A program made the position numbers and the translations under genes. This document shows positions 1 to 5,494 of a stretch of DNA of 5,494 nt, piece by piece. The stretch's first letter is position 1. Each line of letters begins with the position of its first letter. Source of the stretch: a bacterium. Its GTDB lineage: Bacteria; Actinomycetota; Acidimicrobiia; Acidimicrobiales; Bin134. Where the stretch lies: positions 1 through 5,494 of the forward strand of contig JAPPKI010000153.1 in the NCBI GenBank assembly GCA_028820035.1, in the 5' to 3' direction. The notes beneath the pieces were generated by a model that was not told the origin of the DNA, searched no databases, and was given only the letters and a program-made list of their open reading frames with translations.

Positions 1-1
1 G

Positions 2-490
2 GTGGGCGCCGCCACCGAGGTGGAGCTCAAGGAGAAGAAGCACCGCATCGAGGATGCGGTGAGCACCACCAAGGCGGCTATCGAAGAGGGCGTGGTTGCC
101 GGCGGGGGCGTCACCCTGCTGCGGGCCCAAGACGCGGTGAACAACGCAGCCGACAGCCTGCCGGCCGACGATGAGGCCACCGGGGCTCGCATCGTGGCCA
201 AGGCTCTGGAAGGCCCGCTGGCCCAGATCGCGGTCAATGCCGGCCTTGAGGGCGGCGTGATCGTAGAGCGGGTCCGCAATCTGGAGGGCAACTCCGGGCT
301 GAACGCGGCCACCGGTGAATACGAAGACCTGCTCACGGCCGGGATCATCGATGCGGCCAAGGTCACCCGCTCGGCGCTCCAGAACGCCGGCTCCATCGCC
401 GGATTGTTCTTGACCACAGAGGCTGTTGTGGCCGACAAGCCCGATGAGAACGGCGGGATGCCTGGCGGCATGCCCGACATGGACTTCTAA
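2..490 (+). CDS. groL: 60 kDa chaperonin GroEL, C-terminal part (5' end outside window)
   Basis: This is the last ~162 codons of a GroEL subunit, the ATP-driven cytosolic double-ring chaperone that folds proteins in its cavity. The first visible codons ([19 protein letters not shown]) align with E. coli GroEL from about residue 381, so the full protein should be close to 542 residues; the GTG at position 2 is an internal codon, not a start. The Asp in HRIEDA (fragment residue 18) corresponds to E. coli Asp398, needed for ATP hydrolysis, and [13 protein letters not shown] is the conserved equatorial-domain motif that follows. The tail [12 protein letters not shown] is the Gly-Gly-Met type of housekeeping GroEL and ends in MDF like mycobacterial GroEL2, rather than the His-rich tail of actinobacterial GroEL1. 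The stop is TAA. No groS is visible; it could lie upstream or elsewhere. Identity is essentially certain. Confidence 0.97.
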   Translation: MGAATEVELKEKKHRIEDAVSTTKAAIEEGVVAGGGVTLLRAQDAVNNAADSLPADDEATGARIVAKALEGPLAQIAVNAGLEGGVIVERVRNLEGNSGLNAATGEYEDLLTAGIIDAAKVTRSALQNAGSIAGLFLTTEAVVADKPDENGGMPGGMPDMDF

Positions 491-505
491 GCCCAGGAAC
501 ATAGG

Positions 506-525
506 CAACGGCGGTAACGTCGTTG
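506..525 (+). other. RNA hairpin with GNRA-type loop in the groL-nitrobindin gap
   Basis: Bases 506-513 (caacggcg) pair with 518-525 (cgtcgttg) to give an 8-bp stem with one G-U wobble (511-520) closed on the loop gtaa (514-517), a GNRA-type tetraloop. A further G-U pair (505-526) is possible. The stem ends one base before the ATG at 527 and begins right after a weak Shine-Dalgarno-like AGG (503-505). No T-run follows, so it does not look like a classical intrinsic terminator. It may tune initiation of the downstream gene, act as a processing or stability element behind groL, or be fortuitous. The pairing is seen directly; the role is inference. Confidence 0.5.
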
Positions 526-526
526 T

Positions 527-997
527 ATGGCCGAGCTTCATCCGGTGTGCGCGCCGCTGGCGTTCCTGTTGGGAACCTGGCAGGGCGCCGGCACGGGGGT
601 GTATCCCACCATTGACGGCTTCTCCTATGCCGAGGAGGTTTCCTTCACCCACGCGGGCAAGCCGTTTGTGGCTTATACGCAGAAGACCAAAGACGCTGGC
701 TCCGGGCTTCCCCTGCACGCTGAGGCTGGGTACCTGCGTCCCCAAGAAGGCGGACGAGTGGAGTTGGTTCTGGTGCAGCCGTCGGGCATCGCCGAGCTGC
801 TGGAAGGGACAGTCGAGGATCAAAACATCCAGCTGGCGTCCATTGCGGTGCTGGGAACCGGCTCCGCCAAGCCGGTGACTGCCACCGAGCGGCGCCTTTG
901 GGTAGAAGGCGAAGTGTTGCACTCCTCGGTGGCCATGGCGGCCATGGGACTGGAGCTCCAGCACCACGTAGTTTCTGAGATGTATCGGCTGTCATGA
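527..997 (+). CDS. Nitrobindin-family heme-binding beta-barrel protein (DUF1794/THAP4-like)
   Basis: The 156-residue product belongs to the nitrobindin family: small cytosolic ten-stranded beta-barrels that bind ferric heme through one histidine. Studied members bind NO and isomerise peroxynitrite to nitrate; this activity is known for the family, not shown here. The signature GTWQGAGTGVYPTI sits at residues 16-29, followed by FSYAEEVSFTHAGKPFVAY, also typical. The C-terminal strand LQHHVVSEMYRL contains the likely proximal ligand, His147 (His146 is adjacent). Length matches mycobacterial homologues of about 160 residues. The ATG at 527 is the only reasonable start, because an in-frame TAA lies at 515-517 and the family signature normally begins about 15 residues in. 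The stop overlaps the fdhD start as ATGA, implying translational coupling. No good Shine-Dalgarno lies at the usual distance; see the hairpin at 506-525. Confidence 0.92.
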   Translation: MAELHPVCAPLAFLLGTWQGAGTGVYPTIDGFSYAEEVSFTHAGKPFVAYTQKTKDAGSGLPLHAEAGYLRPQEGGRVELVLVQPSGIAELLEGTVEDQNIQLASIAVLGTGSAKPVTATERRLWVEGEVLHSSVAMAAMGLELQHHVVSEMYRLS

Positions 998-1788
998 CCC
1001 GGGGGCGGTCCCAGCGGGTACTGGTGCGCCACTGGGACGGGAGCGAAGAGCACCGCCGCCCCGATGACCTGGTGGTGGAGGAGCCGCTCACTGTCCAGCT
1101 CGACGGCATGACCGTCACTACCACCATGCGTACCCCAGGGCACGACTTCGAACTGGCCGCCGGGTTCTGCTTCACCGAGGGGCTCCTGGGCGGTGCCTCG
1201 GTGACCTCCATCCGCTACTGCGCCACCGAGCCAGCTGCCGACACCGAGTTCAACCTGGTGACAGTGGAGACCGACGGCGCCCCCCCTGCCACCCCTCGTC
1301 TAGGGCTCACCACGTCGTCTTGCGGGCTGTGCGGGGCGGAGAGCATTGAGTTGCTGCGGGAACGGCTGAGCCCGCTGCCGCCCAGCGAAACGCCCATTTC
1401 CACCGATGTCTTGGCTGAAGTCCCCGAACGGGTACGGGCCTTTCAAGACCTGTTCGGCGCCACTGGGGGGGTCCATGCCGCGGCCGTTTTCACGGTGGAT
1501 GGCCAGCCCACGCTGGTACGCGAGGACATCGGCCGCCACAACGCGGTGGACAAGGTGGTGGGCCGCCTGCTGTTGGATGACGACCTGCCCGCTTCCGGTC
1601 AAGGCCTGTTCGTGAGCGGCCGGGCGTCGTTCGAGATGGTGCAGAAGGCGTGGGCCGCGGGATTCGCGGTGTTGGTGGCGGTGAGCGCTCCCTCTGCGCT
1701 GGCGGTGGAAACGGCGGCGGCGGCCGGTTTGGGGCTGGCTGGCTTCGTCCGAGACGGCCAACTCAACTTCTATTTCCCTTCTGAATAA
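994..1788 (+). CDS. fdhD: FdhD sulfurtransferase/sulfur carrier for formate dehydrogenase maturation
   Basis: The 264-residue FdhD protein works in the cytosol. In E. coli it takes sulfur from the cysteine desulfurase IscS and passes it to the bis-MGD molybdenum cofactor, an essential step in formate dehydrogenase activation. The CxxC sulfur-relay motif is present as TTSSCGLCG (Cys110, Cys113). Other family blocks are in order: VEEPLTVQLDG (28-38), TPGHDFELAAGF (47-58), GGVHAAAVF (158-166), REDIGRHNAVDKVVG (176-190), FVSGRASFEMVQKA (206-219) and the C-terminal GLAGFVRDGQLNFY. Length is normal and nothing is missing. The start ATG overlaps the nitrobindin stop by four bases, so translation is probably coupled. 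No formate dehydrogenase subunit or other molybdenum-cofactor gene is visible, so the client enzyme must be encoded elsewhere. Two seven-base homopolymers (C at 1280-1286, G at 1465-1471) lie in the gene without breaking the frame. Confidence 0.96.
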   Translation: MTRGRSQRVLVRHWDGSEEHRRPDDLVVEEPLTVQLDGMTVTTTMRTPGHDFELAAGFCFTEGLLGGASVTSIRYCATEPAADTEFNLVTVETDGAPPATPRLGLTTSSCGLCGAESIELLRERLSPLPPSETPISTDVLAEVPERVRAFQDLFGATGGVHAAAVFTVDGQPTLVREDIGRHNAVDKVVGRLLLDDDLPASGQGLFVSGRASFEMVQKAWAAGFAVLVAVSAPSALAVETAAAAGLGLAGFVRDGQLNFYFPSE

Positions 1789-1799
1789 GAATCCCCTTC

Positions 1800-3437
1800 A
1801 TGCGCCCATTGCCCAAGCTCACGCCCGAGAACGAGTTCTTCTGGACCGCAGGGGCCGACGGCGTGCTGCGCTTTCAGTACTGCGGGGACTGCGACCGCTA
1901 CCTCCATCCCCCCGGGGTGGTGTGCTTGGAAAGCGGGGAGGCACCCGAGATCAGGGAAGTATCGGGGCGGGCCACAGTGGTGGGGTTCACCGTGAACTAC
2001 CAGCCGTGGCTGCCCGACATGGAGGTTCCCTATGTGATCGGGTTGGTGGCCATCGAGGAGGACCCCTTGGTGCGACTCACCACCCTCATCGTGGATGCCG
2101 AGCCCGAAGACGTGGTGATTGGCCTGCCGGTGTCGGTGCGCTTCGAGCAGCACAAGGACGTATGGCTGCCGGTGTTCGCCCCCACAGGAGAGCCGCCGGT
2201 TGAGGCGGACGAGTACCCCGAGCCCGCCCCGGCCCCGGTGCGGGCCATGCCTGTTTCCGACAAGTTCGAGTCGAAGGTGGCCATCTCCGGGATCGGGCTC
2301 TCCGAGGTGGGTCGGCGGCTGGGCCGCGATCCCATGAGCCTGGCGGTGGACGCGTGCCAGGCGGCGGTGGCCGACGCCGGACTCACTTTGGACGACATCG
2401 ACGGCCTGTCCACCTATCCCGGCGGCAGCGCCAAAGACGGCGGCCACTCCGAAGGGGGCATCTACCCGGTGGTCGACGCCCTGGGCATCGCCCCTACCTG
2501 GTTCTGCGGCACCATGGAGACCCCCGGCCAGAGCGGCGCGGTGGTCAACGCGATGCTGGCGGTGGCGGCGGGGCTGTGCCGCCACGTGCTGTGCTTTCGC
2601 ACCGTGTGGGAGACCACGTCGATTGCCTGGGGCAATCGCCAGAACACCGGTGTGGGCGGCGGGTCTCGGATTTCCGGGGAGATGGAATGGCGGCTGCCCT
2701 ACGGGGCCATGTCGGCGGGCAACTGGATCGCGCTCATGGCCAGCCACTACTTCCACCGCTACAGCGCCACCCGGGAGCAGCTGGGGTGGATTCCGGTGAC
2801 CGAGCGGGCCGGCGCGGCCCACAACCCGGTGGCCATCTACCAGGAGCCGATGACCATCGACGACTATTTGGGTGCCCGGATGATCACCACCCCGTTCGGC
2901 TTGTTCGACTGCGATGTGCCCTGCGACGGTTCCACTGCCCTGGTGGTGTCGGCGGTGGATGCCGCGTCCGACGGCCCCCACCGCCCGGTGCTGGTGGAGG
3001 CGGTGGGCACCCAGATGCGCGAGCGGATGTCGTGGGACCAGGGGACGCTGCTGCACGAGCCCATGGTGGACGGCCCCTCGGCCCATCTGTGGAGCCGCAC
3101 CGACTTGAAGCCGGCCGACGTGGACGTGGCCCTGCTCTACGACGGGTTCAGCTTCAATGCCCTGTCGTGGCTGGAGGGTCTGGGTTTTTGCGGCAAGGGC
3201 GAAGGGGCGGCATTCGTGGAAGGTGGCGCCCGCATTGCCCGCGACGGGGAGATCCCGCTCAACCCCCACGGGGGCCAGCTCTCGGCCGGCCGGCTGCACG
3301 GCTACGGGTTCCTGCACGAGGCGGTGACCCAGCTCCGGGGTCACGGCGGGGGCCGACAGGTGGACAACGCCGAGGTGGCGGTGGTCAGCACCGGCGGCGG
3401 CCATCCCGGTGGCGCCTTCCTGTTCACCCGGGGCTGA
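1800..3437 (+). CDS. DUF35 (zinc ribbon/OB-fold) fused to a thiolase-superfamily, Ltp2/SCP-x-like domain; putative acyl-CoA aldolase
   Basis: This 545-residue protein has two parts. Residues ~1-130 are a DUF35 domain: an N-terminal helix (LTPENEFFW), a zinc ribbon (Cys28, Cys31, Cys42; Ser45 where the fourth Cys is expected) and an OB-fold ending near FAPTGE. A Pro/Glu/Ala-rich linker follows (~131-151). Residues ~158-545 are a thiolase-like domain (VAISGIGLSEVGRR...). The usual thiolase catalytic residues appear to be missing: TPGQSGAVV (241-249) stands where the nucleophilic Cys loop belongs, GGQLSAGRLHGYG (491-503) has Arg for the catalytic His, and STGGGHPGG (530-538) lacks the second Cys. 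Tyr447 (LLYDGFSF) and Tyr502 (HGYGFLHEA) are placed like the proposed catalytic tyrosines of the steroid side-chain aldolase Ltp2, which works with a ChsH2 DUF35 domain. A retro-aldol role on a CoA thioester is therefore inferred; substrate unknown. No clear Shine-Dalgarno lies in the 11-base gap after fdhD. Tandem stops TGATAA end the gene. Confidence 0.85.
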   Translation: MRPLPKLTPENEFFWTAGADGVLRFQYCGDCDRYLHPPGVVCLESGEAPEIREVSGRATVVGFTVNYQPWLPDMEVPYVIGLVAIEEDPLVRLTTLIVDAEPEDVVIGLPVSVRFEQHKDVWLPVFAPTGEPPVEADEYPEPAPAPVRAMPVSDKFESKVAISGIGLSEVGRRLGRDPMSLAVDACQAAVADAGLTLDDIDGLSTYPGGSAKDGGHSEGGIYPVVDALGIAPTWFCGTMETPGQSGAVVNAMLAVAAGLCRHVLCFRTVWETTSIAWGNRQNTGVGGGSRISGEMEWRLPYGAMSAGNWIALMASHYFHRYSATREQLGWIPVTERAGAAHNPVAIYQEPMTIDDYLGARMITTPFGLFDCDVPCDGSTALVVSAVDAASDGPHRPVLVEAVGTQMRERMSWDQGTLLHEPMVDGPSAHLWSRTDLKPADVDVALLYDGFSFNALSWLEGLGFCGKGEGAAFVEGGARIARDGEIPLNPHGGQLSAGRLHGYGFLHEAVTQLRGHGGGRQVDNAEVAVVSTGGGHPGGAFLFTRG

Positions 3438-3470
3438 TAATTGGCGGGTCCGGTCTGCTAGAAGTGAGTC

Positions 3471-3770
3471 ATGGCTGCTTACATAATCGTCAACTATCAG
3501 GTAGACAACCCCGAGCTGTACGGGGAGTACATGCAGGGCGCGGCCGGTGCCCTGGGCATCGGCGACGGCGCCGAGCTGGTTGCCTTCGACACCGAGTCGG
3601 AGGTGGTCGAAGGCGACACCGCCGGCCACCAGACGGTGGTGCTCAAGTTCGACTCCAAGGAGAGAGCCCGCGAGGTGTGGGAATCCGAGGCGTACCAGGC
3701 CGTGGTGGGTAAGCGCCACGACGCCACCAGCCGCCACTTCGCCGTGCTGGTGAACGGCTTCGGCGACTGA
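3471..3770 (+). CDS. DUF1330 family small protein (dimeric alpha/beta barrel fold)
   Basis: The 99-residue product matches the DUF1330 family, small ferredoxin-like alpha/beta proteins of roughly 95-100 residues related to dimeric alpha/beta-barrel proteins; no general biochemical function is established. Visible hallmarks are the first strand YIIVNYQVDNPELYGEYM (residues 4-21), the central strand QTVVLKFDS (54-62), the segment REVWESEAYQAVVGKRHDA (67-85) with the typical Trp70, Tyr75 and Arg82, and the last strand FAVLVNG. There is no signal peptide or membrane segment, so it is probably cytosolic. It starts 33 bases after the DUF35/thiolase-like gene, with a weak purine-rich stretch (gaagtgag, 3461-3468) upstream of the ATG. 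It is followed closely by the lipoprotein gene. A link to the upstream CoA-ester enzyme is possible from position alone. Confidence 0.88.
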   Translation: MAAYIIVNYQVDNPELYGEYMQGAAGALGIGDGAELVAFDTESEVVEGDTAGHQTVVLKFDSKERAREVWESEAYQAVVGKRHDATSRHFAVLVNGFGD

Positions 3771-3789
3771 CCATGCTCAGGCAGGGGTG

Positions 3790-5058
3790 ATGGGACGTCG
3801 GGGCGCCGGGTCTGTCGCCCTGGTTCTTGTCCTTGGACTCTTGGCCGCTTCCTGCGGCGGCAGCTCAGACAGCTCGAGCCAAGAGGGCGCCACGGCTGAG
3901 CCAGCGGGGGTGGCGCAGGCCGAGGGTCCGGCGGACTTCTTGGCCGACGCTCCTGAACTGGTGATTGGCACCGTCCTCCCGGAGACCGGAGCGCTCAGCT
4001 ATCTGCATCCGCCCGAGATCTCCGGTGTGAAACTGGCGGTGGCCGACATCCGAGCCGCGGGCGGCAAGGTGAGGATCCTGGAGGGCGACTCGGGCACCGA
4101 TCCCGATATTGCCGTGGAAACGGTGAATCGCCTCTTGGGCGAGGGTGCCCGAGTCATTGTGGGAGCGGCCGCCTCCGGAGTGTCGCAGTCTATCATCCAG
4201 ACCCTGTATGAGACCCAGATAGTCCAGTGTGCGGCCTCCAACACGTCACCGCTGTTCAGCACGCAGGAGAACGCTGAGTTCTACTTCCGCACGGTGGTCA
4301 CCGCTGAGGCCGACGCGCCGATCATGGCCAACAGCATTGCCCGGGGCGGGGGAACCAACGTGGCCATCTTGGCCCGGTCCGACGACTGGGGTAGGTCGCT
4401 GTCGGTTCTGCTGGAAGCAAGCCTTCAGGAGCTGGGCATTGCCTCTGAGATCGTGCCGTTCTCCCAGGACGCCCCCGGTTTTGACGACATCGCCCAGTCG
4501 GTGGAGACGATGGGCGCCGACACCGTGGCGGTGCTTGCCTATGCCGAGGGCGCCCAGATCCTGCGCAGCTTGTTGGAGATCAATGTGCCGCCCCGCCCCA
4601 TCCACGCTGGCGCGGGCATGTTCGACCTTGAGCTGCCCTCGCTGGTAAGTCCCGGCAATCCGGCCGACTTGGACGGGCTCACGGTCTATGGCGCATCGGG
4701 AGGAGACGAGTTCAACCAGAGGCTGTCGGAGACGGTGGGCGGGAACATCATCTTCGGCGGACAGGCCTACGACTGCGTGATGGTGCTGGCGTTGGCCGCT
4801 CTGGCCGCGGGTACCGACAACGGGCCTGAGCTGATCGCAGTGGTTCCCGACATCACCCGCGGGGGCCAAAAGTGCACCACTTACCGGGAATGCGCCTCTC
4901 TGTTGGCCGACGGTGTGGACATCGACTACGACGGCGCCTCCGGCCCGGTTGAGCTCGACGATGTGGGCGACACCACGGTTGGGCGCTACGCCGTCGCCAA
5001 TGTGCGCGGCGGCACCCTCGTGGTGGTCGACATCGAGGATGTCGTCCTCGAACCCTAG
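3790..5058 (+). CDS. Lipoprotein substrate-binding protein, branched-chain amino acid ABC type (LivJ-like)
   Basis: The product (~422 residues) is a type-1 periplasmic-binding-fold protein of the kind that delivers amino acids or similar small ligands to Liv-type ABC importers. The N-terminus MGRRGAGSV, a hydrophobic stretch and LLAASCGG form a lipoprotein signal; the lipidated residue would be Cys22. A Ser/Gly/Glu-rich tether follows. The binding fold begins at LVIGTVLPETGAL; EGDSGTDPDIAVETVNRLL, VIVGAAASGVSQSI and CAASNTSPLFST are typical of lobe I, and YDGASGPVELDDVGD near residue 380 is the usual C-terminal motif. Cys362 and Cys368 (CTTYREC) probably form a disulfide. GTG at 3787 is an equally readable start giving one extra residue; AGG at 3779-3781 suits either. 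No permease or ATPase genes are visible, so it is an orphan within this window. The ligand cannot be told from sequence. Confidence 0.93.
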   Translation: MGRRGAGSVALVLVLGLLAASCGGSSDSSSQEGATAEPAGVAQAEGPADFLADAPELVIGTVLPETGALSYLHPPEISGVKLAVADIRAAGGKVRILEGDSGTDPDIAVETVNRLLGEGARVIVGAAASGVSQSIIQTLYETQIVQCAASNTSPLFSTQENAEFYFRTVVTAEADAPIMANSIARGGGTNVAILARSDDWGRSLSVLLEASLQELGIASEIVPFSQDAPGFDDIAQSVETMGADTVAVLAYAEGAQILRSLLEINVPPRPIHAGAGMFDLELPSLVSPGNPADLDGLTVYGASGGDEFNQRLSETVGGNIIFGGQAYDCVMVLALAALAAGTDNGPELIAVVPDITRGGQKCTTYRECASLLADGVDIDYDGASGPVELDDVGDTTVGRYAVANVRGGTLVVVDIEDVVLEP

Positions 5059-5060
5059 GA
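5057..5060 (+). promoter_or_regulatory. Shine-Dalgarno deciding the hemQ/chdC start
   Basis: AGGA overlaps the TAG stop of the lipoprotein gene and lies 7 bases before GTG 5068 (10 before GTG 5071). It supports a non-ATG start for the coproheme decarboxylase and tight coupling to the upstream gene. Confidence 0.6.
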
Positions 5061-5067
5061 TTCAACG

Positions 5068-5494
5068 GTGGTGAGCGAACAGGTGAGCGGAACGGTAGGC
5101 GCGGTGCAGCCGTCGGTCGGGATCGGGGTCGTCCACTTGTTCGGCAAGTTCGGCCCGGGAGACGACCATTCCCAACTGGAGCGAGGTATCAAGCGGGCGG
5201 TCAAAAACGCCGAGAACATGGGGGTCCAAGTGGTGACGGTGGCCGTGCTCGGCCACAAGGCCGATATCGCGTTCATGGCCTTGCACGCCGATCTTTGGGA
5301 GTTGCGGGACTTTCAGGGAGATCTGCAACAAGCAGGACTCGACATCGTGGACTCGTACGTATCGCTCACCGAACTGTCGGAGTACGCTGCTGGGCTGCCG
5401 GAAGAGACCAAGCAGGCTCGGCTGTATCCCCAGCTCCCCCCCGAGGGCAAGCCGGCGTGGTGCTTCTATCCGATGTCCAAGCGCCGCAACCCCG
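5068..5494 (+). CDS. hemQ: Coproheme decarboxylase ChdC/HemQ, chlorite-dismutase family (3' end outside window)
   Basis: An open frame of 142 codons starts with GTG and runs off the right edge; the family is usually ~220-270 residues, so about half is visible. ChdC performs the last step of the coproporphyrin-dependent heme pathway, using peroxide to decarboxylate coproheme's propionates 2 and 4 to vinyls in the cytosol. Recognisable blocks are VGIGVVHLFGKF (17-28), VLGHKADIAFMAL (60-72), SYVSLTELSEY (97-107), ARLYPQLPP (117-125) and WCFYPMSKRR (131-140). By alignment with Listeria/Staphylococcus enzymes, Tyr134 is the catalytic tyrosine, Arg118 the active-site arginine and Lys138 the conserved lysine; two extra residues lie between the Arg and the Tyr. 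The heme-ligating His lies beyond the window. GTG 5068, 5071 and 5083 are all in frame; AGGA at 5057-5060 favours the first two. This is not the mycobacterial sequence type, which lacks FYPMSKRR. Confidence 0.92.
   Translation, partial: MVSEQVSGTVGAVQPSVGIGVVHLFGKFGPGDDHSQLERGIKRAVKNAENMGVQVVTVAVLGHKADIAFMALHADLWELRDFQGDLQQAGLDIVDSYVSLTELSEYAAGLPEETKQARLYPQLPPEGKPAWCFYPMSKRRNP

Noticed and set aside
506..526. The groL-downstream hairpin as an intrinsic terminator
   Set aside because: No T-tract follows the stem and the next start codon begins one base later, so I recorded it only as a structured element.
1280..1471. Seven-base homopolymers in fdhD (C at 1280-1286, G at 1465-1471) as programmed frameshift or phase-variation sites
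   Set aside because: The reading frame is intact, conserved FdhD motifs continue on both sides, and similar 7-base runs are expected in GC-rich DNA (another occurs at 5436-5442).
3438..3470. Possible promoter (TTGGCG ... TAGAAG) before the DUF1330 gene
   Set aside because: The spacing between the two hexamer-like strings is only about 12 bases and both match the consensus poorly.
2354..3712. 452-codon + strand frame overlapping the same gene
   Set aside because: The translation is dominated by Gly, Arg and Pro, a typical out-of-frame product of GC-rich codons, and it crosses the boundary into the DUF1330 gene.
1770..3737. Very long open frame (655 codons) on the minus strand opposite the DUF35/thiolase-like gene
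   Set aside because: It is antisense to two well-supported genes, its translation is rich in His, Gly, Val and Arg with no family resemblance, and such antisense frames are common in GC-rich coding DNA.
3773..3790. Five-codon mini-ORF (ATG CTC AGG CAG GGG TGA) whose stop overlaps the lipoprotein ATG
   Set aside because: It encodes only MLRQG, with no supporting SD; probably chance, though a leader-peptide role cannot be excluded.
4246..4869. 207-codon minus-strand frame opposite the lipoprotein gene
   Set aside because: It lies wholly antisense to a recognised substrate-binding protein and shows no domain-like features.

Overview
The window reads as GC-rich (by eye about two thirds G+C) actinobacterial chromosome with every gene on the + strand. 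The GroEL tail (GGM repeats ending in MDF), the actinobacterial-style lipoprotein signal and the DUF35/thiolase-like protein all fit Actinomycetota. The chlorite-dismutase-family protein at the right edge carries the FYPMSKRR motif known from Firmicutes-type coproheme decarboxylases rather than the mycobacterial form. That suggests a deep-branching class such as Acidimicrobiia, but this placement is inference.

Layout, left to right: the 3' end of groL (GroEL C-terminal ~162 residues); a short gap holding an 8-bp hairpin with a GTAA loop; a nitrobindin-family heme beta-barrel protein; fdhD, overlapping it by ATGA; a 545-residue fusion of a DUF35 zinc-ribbon/OB-fold domain to a thiolase-superfamily domain with no recognisable catalytic cysteines; a small DUF1330 protein; a lipoprotein substrate-binding protein of the branched-chain amino acid (LivJ-like) type; and the 5' part of a coproheme decarboxylase gene (hemQ/chdC), which starts with GTG and runs off the window.

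Gaps between genes are 36, -4, 11, 33, 19 and 9 bases, so much of the region could be co-transcribed. No convincing terminator or promoter separates the genes. The genes do not form one obvious pathway. Two are heme-related (nitrobindin, ChdC), one matures molybdenum enzymes (FdhD), and one resembles the CoA-ester side-chain aldolases of steroid catabolism. The most interesting points are the single-chain DUF35-aldolase-like architecture with its altered zinc and active sites, and the hairpin that occupies the whole space between a weak Shine-Dalgarno and the nitrobindin start codon. I see no CRISPR array, mobile element, tRNA/rRNA or defence system, and no clear evidence of a wholly new system. 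No stretch over 300 bases lacks a gene.
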